64,000 nucleotides of DNA from contig JBEKFQ010000013.1 of NCBI GenBank assembly GCA_050013235.1, forward strand, positions 6,817-70,816, in the 5' to 3' direction. The DNA is from RH-AL1 sp050013235 (GTDB lineage Bacteria > Pseudomonadota > Alphaproteobacteria > Rhizobiales > Beijerinckiaceae). A model generated the notes under the pieces. It saw only the letters and a program-made list of their open reading frames with translations. It was not told where the DNA came from and searched no databases. Of this stretch, positions 41,508-49,977 are shown piece by piece (the first letter of the stretch is position 1; each line of letters begins with the position of its first letter). The translations under genes were made by a program, and so were the position numbers.

Positions 41508-42866
41508 TTACTTGATATGGTCGCCGCCGCCGGCTTCGAGAAATTTTTCGAGCCAGTGGATATCGTAATCGCCATTTTGGATATCCGTATTGCGCACCAA
41601 TGTGCGGTAGAGCGGCAGCGTCGTCTCGATCCCGTCGATGATGAATTCGTCGAGCGCGCGGCGCAGACGCATCAAGGTTTCCGTCCGCGTCCGGCCATGG
41701 ACGATGAGCTTGCCGACAAGCGAATCGTAATAGGGCGGGATCGTGTAGCCGGCATAGACCGCGCTATCGACGCGCACGCCAAGGCCGCCCGGCGGATGAT
41801 AATAAGTGATCTTGCCCGGTGAGGGCCGGAATGTCGTGGGGTGTTCGGCATTGATGCGGCATTCGATCGCATGGCCGCGAAACACGATATCTTCTTGCTT
41901 GATCGAGAGGGGCGAGCCGCCCGCGATCTTGATTTGCTCGTTCACGAGGTCGAAGCCGGTGATCATTTCGGTCACGGGATGCTCGACCTGAATACGCGTG
42001 TTCATCTCGATGAAGTAGAACGCGCCATTTTCGTAGAGAAACTCGATCGTGCCGGCGCCGGAATAGTTGAGCTCGCGCATGGCGGCGGCGCAGATTTCGC
42101 CGATGCGCGCGCGGTCGGACTCGTTGAGGGCAGGCGAGGGGCTTTCTTCCCAGACCTTTTGGTGGCGGCGCTGCAGCGAGCAGTCGCGCTCGCCCAGATG
42201 CACCGCCCGGCCCTGGCCGTCGCCCAGGATTTGGATTTCGATATGCCGGGGCTTTTGCAGATATTTTTCGAGATAGACGGAATCATCGCCGAAAGCGGCC
42301 TTGGCTTCGCTCCGGGCCGCGGCCAAGGCGTTGGGCAGATCTTCCGCCGTCAAAGCGACCTTCATGCCGCGCCCGCCGCCGCCGGCCGCCGCCTTGACGA
42401 GAACGGGATAACCGATCTCCTTGGCGACCCGCAGCCCCTCGGCATCCTCGGTAATCGCGCCTTCCGAGCCCGGCACACAGGGAATGCCGAGACGGAGGGC
42501 GGTCTTCTTGGCCTCGATCTTGTCGCCCATGATGCGGATATGCTCGGCGCTCGGACCGATGAAGCCGATCCCGTGATCCCCAAGGATTTCGGCAAAGCGG
42601 GCGTTTTCCGACAGGAAGCCGTAGCCGGGATGCACGGCTTCCGCGCCGGTGATCTCGCAGGCCGCTAAAATCGCGGGAATGTTGAGATAGGAATCGCGTG
42701 CGGCCGGCGGCCCCAGACACACCGATTCATCCGCCAATTTGACATGCATGGCATCGGCGTCGGCCGTGGAATGGACGGCGACCGTCGCAATGCCCAATTC
42801 CTTGGCCGCGCGAAGAATGCGCAGCGCGATTTCGCCGCGATTGGCAATCAGAATTTTATCGAACAT
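41508..42866 (-). CDS. accC: Acetyl-CoA carboxylase, biotin carboxylase subunit
   Basis: A 452-residue ATP-grasp enzyme that carboxylates the biotin of AccB, the first step of fatty acid synthesis. Seen are the N-terminal FDKILIANRGEIALRILRAA, the ATP loop KAAAGGGGRGMKV, EKYLQKPRHIEIQILGD, GERDCSLQRRHQKVWEESPSPAL and the active-site FIEMNTRIQVEHPVTEMITG. It follows accB by about 70 bases on the same strand. Confidence 0.98.
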   Translation of the reverse strand: MFDKILIANRGEIALRILRAAKELGIATVAVHSTADADAMHVKLADESVCLGPPAARDSYLNIPAILAACEITGAEAVHPGYGFLSENARFAEILGDHGIGFIGPSAEHIRIMGDKIEAKKTALRLGIPCVPGSEGAITEDAEGLRVAKEIGYPVLVKAAAGGGGRGMKVALTAEDLPNALAAARSEAKAAFGDDSVYLEKYLQKPRHIEIQILGDGQGRAVHLGERDCSLQRRHQKVWEESPSPALNESDRARIGEICAAAMRELNYSGAGTIEFLYENGAFYFIEMNTRIQVEHPVTEMITGFDLVNEQIKIAGGSPLSIKQEDIVFRGHAIECRINAEHPTTFRPSPGKITYYHPPGGLGVRVDSAVYAGYTIPPYYDSLVGKLIVHGRTRTETLMRLRRALDEFIIDGIETTLPLYRTLVRNTDIQNGDYDIHWLEKFLEAGGGDHIK

Positions 42867-42935
42867 GCTCTCTAACCCTGCCCCGGCAAGGGAGATGCCA
42901 TGCGGGCGCTGTCTGCATTGAAAAAACTCAGGCCC

Positions 42936-43430
42936 TTACTCGATCACCAGCAGGGCCTGTCCATATTCGACGGGCTGTCCATCTTGCACCAGAATGCTCG
43001 TCACGGTGCCGCTTCGCGGCGCGATGATTTCGTTGAAGGTCTTCATGGCCTCGACGAGCAGGATTTTCTCGCCCGCCTTGACGGTCGAGCCGACCTCGAC
43101 GAAGGCGGGAGATTCAGGCGCGGGTCTGAGATAGGCCGTGCCGACCATCGGAGATTTGACGGTTCCCGCGCTTTCGGCCTTGACGGTATCGGGAGCAGGG
43201 GCGGCCTTCACGGGCTCGACGGCCGCATGGGTCACGACGGGAGCCGGCACGTAAGACGTGCTCATTTGCCGGGCGACGCGAATTTTAAGGTCGCCGGTCT
43301 GATATTCGATCTCGCTCAGGTCGAGACGCTTGGCGATATCGGCGAGGGATTCGACAAGTCCGGTCTTGTCGAGCACTGGCTTGTCGAGCACGGGCTTGGC
43401 GAGGCTTGATTTGAGAGGCGATTTCGTCAT
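42936..43430 (-). CDS. accB: Acetyl-CoA carboxylase, biotin carboxyl carrier protein
   Basis: A 164-residue carrier whose Lys130 in VEAMKTFNE is biotinylated; the C-terminal biotinyl domain begins near SPMVGTAYLRPAPES. A flexible Ala/Pro linker (residues about 60-90) precedes it. The N-terminus has a 15-base duplication in the gene giving KPVLD-KPVLD. In many Rhizobiales aroQ precedes accB; here it is missing and a non-coding leader with a micro-ORF, terminator and tandem repeat takes its place. Confidence 0.97.
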   Translation of the reverse strand: MTKSPLKSSLAKPVLDKPVLDKTGLVESLADIAKRLDLSEIEYQTGDLKIRVARQMSTSYVPAPVVTHAAVEPVKAAPAPDTVKAESAGTVKSPMVGTAYLRPAPESPAFVEVGSTVKAGEKILLVEAMKTFNEIIAPRSGTVTSILVQDGQPVEYGQALLVIE

Positions 43431-43450
43431 GCGTTCAGAAGTCCGTTCGC

Positions 43451-43500
43451 CGAGGTGCGCTTGCGGCGCGATTTACGAGGTGCGCTTGCGGCGCGATTTA
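43451..43500. repeat. Perfect 25-bp tandem duplication in the accB leader
   Basis: Two exact 25-base units lie head to tail at 43451-43475 and 43476-43500 (each begins CGAGGTGCGCTTGCGG). They end on the upstream side of accB, 21 bases from its start codon. Confidence 0.95.
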
Positions 43501-43562
43501 AAGGTCTCGTTCAGGCGCCGGAGCTGAAGAGATCCGGCCTGCCTGGCTTTGCTCGTCCGTCA

Positions 43563-43594
43563 AAAAACCAGCCGGGAGGGAACCCGGCCGGTTG
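43563..43594 (-). terminator. Intrinsic terminator upstream of accB
   Basis: On the minus strand AACCGGCCGGG-TTCCCT-CCCGGCTGGTT (one mismatch) is followed at once by TTTT. It lies 133 bases upstream of the accB start and about 175 bases past the dsbA-type stop codon, just after a five-codon micro-ORF. Confidence 0.85.
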
Positions 43595-43600
43595 ATGACT

Positions 43601-43618
43601 TCACGCGTGAGTTGCCAT
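43601..43618 (-). CDS. Five-codon micro-ORF (MATHA), possible leader peptide
   Basis: ATG-GCA-ACT-CAC-GCG-TGA follows a strong GGAGG with 5-base spacing. The stop codon is 6 bases before the intrinsic terminator stem, the layout of an attenuation leader. The peptide shows no run of a regulatory amino acid. Whether it is translated is unknown; the alternatives are chance or the 5' part of a terminated small RNA. Confidence 0.4.
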   Translation of the reverse strand: MATHA

Positions 43619-43768
43619 TTGCACCTCCGCGCGCGCGAAGTCCAGTCTTGATGTGTTCAATAAGGGAGATAGCCGCCCCAACTGTGTTGCCGTCCCCAAT
43701 TGATCTGGGCCTATTAAAATAGCTTCTTTTTCTCGCGTGAGGCTGGCTTCATTTCGCAGGCGCCGCGC

Positions 43769-44533
43769 TTACGAGCAAAGCGCTTTACCACATTTGCGAA
43801 TATTGCCGATCTTGGTGTTCAATTCGTCAAAGCCAACCGCGCCGATCAGAACATCGTCGCCAAGAACATAAGAGGGCGTTCCGTTGAGGGAGAGGTTTTT
43901 GGCGATTTCCTCCGAACCCTGGATCGCGCCCTGGATCTCTGGTTTGGCGGCCTCCTTCGCCAGCTTGTCCATGTCGGCCCCCAAGCTTTTGGCAACGTCG
44001 AGAGCTTGATCTTTTCCGATCATGCCTTTGGTGGACAGGAGCTTGCGGTGGAAGTCCCAGAACTTCTCGCCGGGGAATTGATCATGCGCCGCGACGGCAA
44101 TGATCGCCGCTTGGACGGAATTGGGGGAGAGGATGGGGAAATCGCGCAAGATCACGCGCAAGTCTTTGTTCGCTTTCATGAGGTGGTCGAGATCCTCGAG
44201 CGCCCGCTTGCAATACCCGCAGTTGTAATCGAAAAACTCGACCAAGGTGACCGTGCCCTTGGGATTGCCGATCACGAAGCCATCGGGGGCCGTATAGATG
44301 GGGCCGCTGAGATCGGCGAGCGTCTTTTTGCGCGCGGCCTCTTCGGCCGCCTTTTCCTTCTCGTCCAGCGCGGTGATGGCGTCGCGGATCACTTCCGGAT
44401 GTTCCATCAAATAGCTTTTGACGATCGTTTGAATTTCGGTGGTCTGGCCGCTCGAAAACTCCGCGGCCTGCACGGGCACGATAGCGAGGAAACCGGCCGC
44501 GACGGCGGCGATCACGCGACGTAAGCTCTTCAT
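43769..44533 (-). CDS. DsbA-family thiol oxidoreductase, periplasmic
   Basis: A 254-residue thioredoxin-fold protein with a signal peptide (RRVIAAVAAGFLAIVPVQAA) and the redox pair Cys105-Cys108 in FFDYNCGYCKRALEDL. A helical N-terminal region with EHPEVIRDAITALDEKE precedes the fold, as in the Com1/ScsC-like DsbA group, which often oligomerise through it. The cis-proline loop is NGTPSYVLGDDVLIG. It probably oxidises or isomerises disulfides in exported proteins. ATG 44533 starts the signal peptide. Confidence 0.9.
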   Translation of the reverse strand: MKSLRRVIAAVAAGFLAIVPVQAAEFSSGQTTEIQTIVKSYLMEHPEVIRDAITALDEKEKAAEEAARKKTLADLSGPIYTAPDGFVIGNPKGTVTLVEFFDYNCGYCKRALEDLDHLMKANKDLRVILRDFPILSPNSVQAAIIAVAAHDQFPGEKFWDFHRKLLSTKGMIGKDQALDVAKSLGADMDKLAKEAAKPEIQGAIQGSEEIAKNLSLNGTPSYVLGDDVLIGAVGFDELNTKIGNIRKCGKALCS

Positions 44534-44716
44534 AAGGGCTCGATCCTTTGGGCTATCGGGAAGGGCAGGGGAAAGACCGCCAATCCGGCAAGTTTTGTCT
44601 GTAATCATGAGCAGATCAAGTCGTGCGGATGTTTCAGTCTTGCCGACAAGGGATTCCGCGGCTTGCCACTCTTCCCCAGCAAACACGGGCTTGCCCGGGT
44701 TTGCGCTTCTTGTTGA

Positions 44717-44742
44717 ACAAGTCAGGCATACCTGACTTGTTG
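44717..44742. terminator. Hairpin between rne and the dsbA-type gene
   Basis: A perfect 11-bp stem AACAAGTCAGG/CCTGACTTGTT with a CATA loop. It lies 54 bases beyond the rne stop codon. There is no T-run, so Rho-independent termination is uncertain; it may protect the rne 3' end. Confidence 0.45.
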
Positions 44743-44759
44743 CCGGCAGGGGAAGCGGC

Positions 44760-44779
44760 CGCGCCTGTGCAGGCGCGGT
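44760..44779. terminator. GC-rich hairpin just after rne
   Basis: CCGCGCCTG-TG-CAGGCGCGG is followed on the plus strand by TTTATTTTTG. It sits 17 bases past the rne stop codon. The T-run is on the plus strand, so it would terminate transcripts antisense to rne more efficiently than rne itself. Confidence 0.5.
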
Positions 44780-44795
44780 TTATTTTTGAAAGTTC

Positions 44796-47645
44796 CTACC
44801 CGCCCAGGGTCGCCTTGGCGCGCTGCCACCAGCCTGAGCGCTTGGGCTGCGCGGGGTCAGGTTCGGTAGAGACGAGTTCGGGTTTCTTGGGGGCTGGCGC
44901 GGGCTCCTCGGCTTGCGCTGGCTCCTCGGCGGGTGCGGTCGCGACAGGTTCCGGCAGCGCGGCTTTGGGCTCGGGCGTGACAGGCGCCAACGGCGCAGTC
45001 TCCAGCGAGACAGGCGCGGGCTCTGGAGCGGGCGCCGCCGCGAAGACAGGCTCCGGGGCCTCGTGAGAGGGCACGGCCGCCACGGAGATCTCGACCTCGC
45101 CTTCACCGGGTTCGCCGGCTTCCGCCAGCGCGCCCTCGCCTTGTTCCGCTCCGATTTCCTCGCGTGTCCGGCGTCCGCCCCGGCGCGAACGGCGCCTGCG
45201 TCCGCCTTCGCCACGGCGCGGCTCCCGGCCCGGCGCACCGGCCTCCTCGCCGGAAGTTTCGTCTTCGTCTTGGCTGGCCTCGTCCCCAATCCGGTTGGCT
45301 TCGACATCGGCGACGAACGCCAGCGCATCGTCGGCCGGCTGCGGCGCGTCCTCGGTGATACCCGAGCTTTCGCGGTCGCGGCCCCGGCGGCGGCGGCGGC
45401 GCTTGCGGCGTTGCCCCTCGCTCTCGGCGCCTTCGGACGGCGCGCCTTGCGCTTCGCTCTCGCCAGCCGTTTCGTCCTCTCCGGCTTCGCCCGGCTCTTC
45501 TTCTTCCTCGTATTCGGGTTCCGGTTCGTATTTCGGAAGCTGGCGCGGCGGTTGCGGCACGCCGGTCGCGGGCTCGCCGCGTTCCACGGCGCAATAAGAC
45601 GTGCCCGTCAGCGCCTCGTCCGCCGCGAAGGTCACGGCGACACCGAACCTCGCCTCGATATCGGACAAATGTTGGCGTTTGTTGTTGAGAATATAAAGCG
45701 CCACCGCCGCGCGGGTGCGAACGGTCACGTTATATGACGCGTCGGAAATCAGGGCATCTTCCAGAACGCGCAGAACGTGGAGAGCGATCGAGGAGGTCGA
45801 GCGGACCATGCCCGCGCCGGCGCAATGCGCGCAAACGACGGTCGAGCCTTCGAGCACGCCGGTGCGGATGCGCTGACGCGACATTTCCAGCAGGCCGAAA
45901 TGCGAGATCCGGCCGACCTGGATGCGCGCGCGATCGTTCTTCAGGGCATCCTTGATACGCTTTTCGACCGCGCGATTGTTGCGGTTCTCCTCCATGTCGA
46001 TGAAATCGACCACGATGAGACCGGCGAGATCACGCAGACGGAGCTGGCGCGCGACTTCGTCCGCCGCCTCCAAATTGGTGCGCAGCGCCGTATCTTCGAT
46101 ATTGTGTTCGCGCGTGGACCGCCCGGAATTCACATCGATGGCGACCAGGGCTTCCGTCTGATTGATGACGATGTAGCCGCCCGAGCGCAGCGTCACATGG
46201 CTGGAGAACATCGCGTCGAGCTGTGCCTCGGCGCCGGCCTTGGTGAACAGCGGCTGCGGATCGTGCCAGGGATGGACGTTGCGCGCATGGCTCGGCATGA
46301 GCAGGCGCATGAAATCCTTGGCCTCGTGATAGCCGGCTTCGCCCGCGACAATGATTTCTTCGACGTCTTTATTGTAAAGATCGCGGATCGACCGCTTGAT
46401 CAGCGAGCCTTCCTCGTAGACCAGGGTCGGGGCTTGCGAGTGAAGCGTCTTTTCGCGCACGGTCTCCCACATGCGCATGAGATATTCGAAATCGCGCTTG
46501 ACCTCCGGCTTGGTGCGCGAGGCGCCCGCCGTGCGCAAGATCACGCCCATGCCTTCCGGCACCTCGAGATCCTGGGCGATGGATTTGAGACGCTGGCGAT
46601 CGCCGGCATCGGTGATCTTGCGCGAAATGCCGCCGCCCTTCGCCGTGTTCGGCATCAACACGGAATAGCGCCCGGCCAGGGACAGATAAGTGGTCAGCGC
46701 CGCGCCTTTATTGCCGCGCTCTTCCTTGACGACCTGGACCAGAAGCACCTGGCGGCGCTTGATGACTTCCTGGATCTTATATTGCCGGCGGTTGCGGTAG
46801 GCGCGCACGGGCAGTTCTTCCATGGCGTCGCCGCCGAGCTGCTCGACGTGCTCGGATACGTCTTCCTCTTCTTCTTCCTCGGATTCTTCGTCTTGGTCTT
46901 CCCCGGTCTCCTCGCTGGAAGCCAGGCTCTCCAATTTTTCATGGCGGTGATGATGAACGCCGCCGTGATAGTGATGAGCCACGTGCGGTTCGGTGGGAGC
47001 AACTTCCTCCAAGTCCGCTACCGCTTCGGCCTCGGTGGCCGCCGGCGCTTCAACCTCGGGTCGCGCCTCGGGTTGCGCTTCGGTTTCCGTTGCCTCGGGC
47101 GCGGCGGCGTAATCTTCCACTGGGGCCGCGAGATCCACGGTCTCACCGGTCTGCTCGCGCGCTTCGGCGGGGGCCGGCCAGAAATCCTGTTCGCCGGCCG
47201 GGGCTTTATCCTGGTCGACCGCCTCCAACTCGCCCGTTCCGGCGGGCTCGCTGACGCTATCCCCGCGATTGCGATGAGCATCGGCCGCGGCGGGACGGTC
47301 TCCCCGGCGGTGACGGCGGCTGCGGCGCGCCGGGCGGCGCTCCTCTTCCTCGGGCTCTTCTTGCGCCTCGGCCTCGATCAAGGCCTGACGGTCGCTCACC
47401 GGAATTTGGTAATAATCCGGGTGAATTTCCGAAAAGGCGAGAAACCCGTGGCGGTTGCCGCCGTAGTCGACGAACGCGGCTTGAAGCGACGGTTCGACCC
47501 GCGTGACTTTCGCAAGATAGATATTGCCGCGCAGTTGTTTCTTGCTGGCGGCCTCGAAGTCGAATTCCTCGACCCGGCTACCCCTGATGACGACGACCCG
47601 GGTTTCCTCCGGATGCGCCGCGTCGATAAGCATTTTGTTGGCCAT
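44796..47645 (-). CDS. rne: Ribonuclease E
   Basis: A 949-residue endoribonuclease, the centre of the RNA degradosome and of rRNA/tRNA processing. The S1 domain starts near residue 38 (GNIYLAKVTRVEPSLQAAFVD) and is interrupted by an acidic insertion of about 190 residues (92-283) that includes a His-rich patch near 221-237. The catalytic region shows VDFIDMEENRNNRAVEKR, and the Zn-link VCAHCAGAG follows. The last 250 residues are a disordered Arg/Glu-rich scaffold. MANKMLIDA at 47645 is the usual start. About 700 bases of upstream non-coding DNA may hold an autoregulatory leader. Confidence 0.95.
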   Translation of the reverse strand: MANKMLIDAAHPEETRVVVIRGSRVEEFDFEAASKKQLRGNIYLAKVTRVEPSLQAAFVDYGGNRHGFLAFSEIHPDYYQIPVSDRQALIEAEAQEEPEEEERRPARRSRRHRRGDRPAAADAHRNRGDSVSEPAGTGELEAVDQDKAPAGEQDFWPAPAEAREQTGETVDLAAPVEDYAAAPEATETEAQPEARPEVEAPAATEAEAVADLEEVAPTEPHVAHHYHGGVHHHRHEKLESLASSEETGEDQDEESEEEEEEDVSEHVEQLGGDAMEELPVRAYRNRRQYKIQEVIKRRQVLLVQVVKEERGNKGAALTTYLSLAGRYSVLMPNTAKGGGISRKITDAGDRQRLKSIAQDLEVPEGMGVILRTAGASRTKPEVKRDFEYLMRMWETVREKTLHSQAPTLVYEEGSLIKRSIRDLYNKDVEEIIVAGEAGYHEAKDFMRLLMPSHARNVHPWHDPQPLFTKAGAEAQLDAMFSSHVTLRSGGYIVINQTEALVAIDVNSGRSTREHNIEDTALRTNLEAADEVARQLRLRDLAGLIVVDFIDMEENRNNRAVEKRIKDALKNDRARIQVGRISHFGLLEMSRQRIRTGVLEGSTVVCAHCAGAGMVRSTSSIALHVLRVLEDALISDASYNVTVRTRAAVALYILNNKRQHLSDIEARFGVAVTFAADEALTGTSYCAVERGEPATGVPQPPRQLPKYEPEPEYEEEEEPGEAGEDETAGESEAQGAPSEGAESEGQRRKRRRRRRGRDRESSGITEDAPQPADDALAFVADVEANRIGDEASQDEDETSGEEAGAPGREPRRGEGGRRRRSRRGGRRTREEIGAEQGEGALAEAGEPGEGEVEISVAAVPSHEAPEPVFAAAPAPEPAPVSLETAPLAPVTPEPKAALPEPVATAPAEEPAQAEEPAPAPKKPELVSTEPDPAQPKRSGWWQRAKATLGG

Positions 47646-48342
47646 TATGTACTCGTTGAAGCGCAAGGCGGCCGGCGGTCGCGCTGCTCATACCGGCAAA
47701 AAGCGGATGAAGCGGACGAAACGGCCAGCGGCGTGGGGCGCGAGATGAGGTGAAGGGTGATGTCAAAAGCGGCATTGGGCCAGACGGCCCAGGCCGCGAC
47801 GGCCGGTTTCGCGGCGGACAAGATGCCGCGCGGCCGGTCATTCCAAAAAAGCGATACAGTGGTTCCGCAGGTGCCCGGCTGGCGGGCGCCGTTGAAAAAG
47901 GTTTCCGATATTGATCAGGACAGACCATGTCCTCTAAACCTATACGCGACACCGGGGGGTATCGTCCGGAGGGTCCAGCAAGCGGCCTACGCCGTCGGCG
48001 ATTCGACTAAACCCCGCCTTGCCAGGATGCCCGCGCGACAAGCGCGGCTTTTCTTGGCCAAGGGCGGCTTACGAGCCGGACAGCCGAAGCTGTCGTCGCC
48101 AAAACCAGACACTCAATATACATACCGGAATTATCCGGCTCTTGGCAAGTTTGCCGTATTGTATCAAATTTACAACAGATCTCTTTATAGCAATCCGCGT
48201 TGCTTATCCCCTGTTAACCCATGCGGTTTATCTCCTTAGACTCGCCGCCGCGAAGCAAAAGAACCGCGGCCGAGTTTCAAACACCGGGTTTCGAACACCA
48301 AAATCCAAACGCAGGCCGCCCGCTGGCGGCGGGGCAAGCGGA
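47646..48342. other. Long divergent leader/promoter region between rne and the amidase
   Basis: No convincing gene across about 700 bases. The part near 48110-48235 is AT-richer (TTGTATCAAATTTACAACAG) and suits promoters. A GCCCGCGC/GCGCGGC hairpin followed by TTTT lies near 48029-48050. rne genes often have long autoregulatory 5' leaders, so the 47646-48000 part may be the rne leader. Confidence 0.45.
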
Positions 48343-49710
48343 ATGAGATTTCACCGGAGTGTTTCAACGCTTTTGCCAAGCCCGGCTTGGCGGCTGGCGC
48401 GCGCCGTGGCCTTCGCCTTGGCGCTCACGGGGTCTGGCGCCGTGGCGGCGCAAGGATTGACCGGCACGCGGGCGGCAAAGCCGCATTTTTCTCGTGCCGA
48501 GGCCAGCGCCGCGCATCTCGTGAGCACGCCGGACATGGCGCGGCTGACCTTCGACCTCACGCAAAGCATTGAAAACGAAGCCTTTGTTCTGAGCGGCCCG
48601 GACCGGGTGATCGTCGATCTGCCGCAGGTCGATTTCAACCTCGGCCCCGATGCCGGCAAGCCCGCGCCTCAGCCGGAAAAGCATGTCAGGCAAGCATCCG
48701 TGGTCGAATCCTTCCGGTTTGGCTTGTTGGAGCCGGGCCGGTCCCGGATCGTCATCGATCTGGGAATCCCCGCGCGTATCCTCCGTTCGGCTGTGGAAAA
48801 GACTGGGGATAAGTATCAACTCGTCATCGAGCTAGCCAAGACCGACCGGGCAAGTTTCCGTCAGGCAGCGCAAAGCCGGAAGGTGGCGGCCGTGGTTCCG
48901 TCGGCCGAGATCTCCTCGAGCGTATCGCCCGCGGCGGTCCCTGCGAGCAAGTCCGTGATCGTGCTCGATCCCGGCCATGGCGGACCGGATACCGGGGCGA
49001 TGGTCAATGGCGTCGTCGAAAAGACGGTCGCGCTCGATTTCGCGCAGGATCTCGCCAAGAAGCTCGAAGCGGCCGGCGGCTTCTCCGTCGTCATGACGCG
49101 CGCGACCGACCTGTTCATTCCGCTCAGCGAGCGGGTGCGGATCGCGCGTGCCGCCAATGCGGCCTTGATGATTTCCATTCATGCCGACACGTTGACCGAA
49201 TCGGGCGATGTCGGCGGCGCGACGGTCTATACCGTGTCGGATAAAGCGTCCGATGCCGCGTCCGCCAAGGTCGCGGCCAAGGAAAACGCGGCCGATGCGT
49301 CGGCTGGCCTCGACGGGCAGGCGGATGCCGCCGACGTGTCCGATATTCTCTTCGATCTCACGCGTCAGGAGACGCGCGCCTATAGCCACGTCTTCGCGCG
49401 CACGCTCGTCAATTATTGGAAGGTCGCCGGCCGGCTCAACAAGAATCCCGAGCGGGCCGCGGGCTTTTTCGTGCTGAAGGCGCCGGACGTGCCCTCGGTT
49501 CTCCTGGAACTCGGCTATCTCTCCAACCCGGCCGACTCGGCCGCGCTGACCTCGGCGGCGTGGCGCGACAAGGCGACGAGCCGCATGGCCGAGGCGATCG
49601 TGGCCTATTTCGCCGACCGGCATGGGGCGGAAAAAGCGGCGGCCGGGGTTGCCATTCCCGATCCCGGCGTCAAACTCCGCCAAGCCGAGGCGGGGGCCGT
49701 GGCCAAATAG
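48343..49710 (+). CDS. amiC: N-acetylmuramoyl-L-alanine amidase with AMIN domain
   Basis: A 455-residue periplasmic peptidoglycan amidase that splits septal cell wall. A signal peptide (residues about 15-38), an AMIN targeting domain (about 55-165; LTFDLTQSIENEAFVLSGPD, VVESFRFGLLEPGRSRIVID) and an Amidase_3 domain from about 205 to the end are present. The zinc ligands are in LDPGHGGPDTGA, VVEKTVAL and SIHADTLTE, and the catalytic Glu is in VLLELGYLSN. The ATG at 48343 begins the signal peptide. It precedes mrcA as in other Rhizobiales. Confidence 0.95.
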   Translation: MRFHRSVSTLLPSPAWRLARAVAFALALTGSGAVAAQGLTGTRAAKPHFSRAEASAAHLVSTPDMARLTFDLTQSIENEAFVLSGPDRVIVDLPQVDFNLGPDAGKPAPQPEKHVRQASVVESFRFGLLEPGRSRIVIDLGIPARILRSAVEKTGDKYQLVIELAKTDRASFRQAAQSRKVAAVVPSAEISSSVSPAAVPASKSVIVLDPGHGGPDTGAMVNGVVEKTVALDFAQDLAKKLEAAGGFSVVMTRATDLFIPLSERVRIARAANAALMISIHADTLTESGDVGGATVYTVSDKASDAASAKVAAKENAADASAGLDGQADAADVSDILFDLTRQETRAYSHVFARTLVNYWKVAGRLNKNPERAAGFFVLKAPDVPSVLLELGYLSNPADSAALTSAAWRDKATSRMAEAIVAYFADRHGAEKAAAGVAIPDPGVKLRQAEAGAVAK

Positions 49711-49977
49711 ACGGCCGGAGATATTTGCGAGATAAATAAATTTAAAGGCACTTTGGTCCGGCGCCCCGGTGCTTTCGTGGCCCCTCGAGCACATCGGCTC
49801 TCGCAATCGCGACCGGCTTGCGCGGCCGGTGGTTCGTGCCCAACTCAAGACATAAAAGAGTTTCAGGACATGCTGGCGTTGGGCCGCGCCGTTTTTGCTG
49901 GTTCTCGCGCTTAATCTGGTCCATTCCCCCGGCGCAGGTGGCGCCGATTCCACGGCTGCCCGAAAGGCCTCTGACAG

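Noticed and set aside
44717..44779. Attachment site or integron-like element from the two adjacent hairpins
   Set aside because: No integrase or cassette-like genes nearby; the hairpins are most simply explained as 3' structures behind rne.
45777..47753. A 650-codon plus-strand frame opposite rne
   Set aside because: Shadow of RNase E; its Phe/Leu-rich stretches reflect the complementary strand of Glu/Lys codons.
47757..48239. A plus-strand open frame of about 160 codons between rne and the amidase
   Set aside because: No recognisable domain, an unnatural residue mix, and it lies in the region expected to be the rne leader/promoter.
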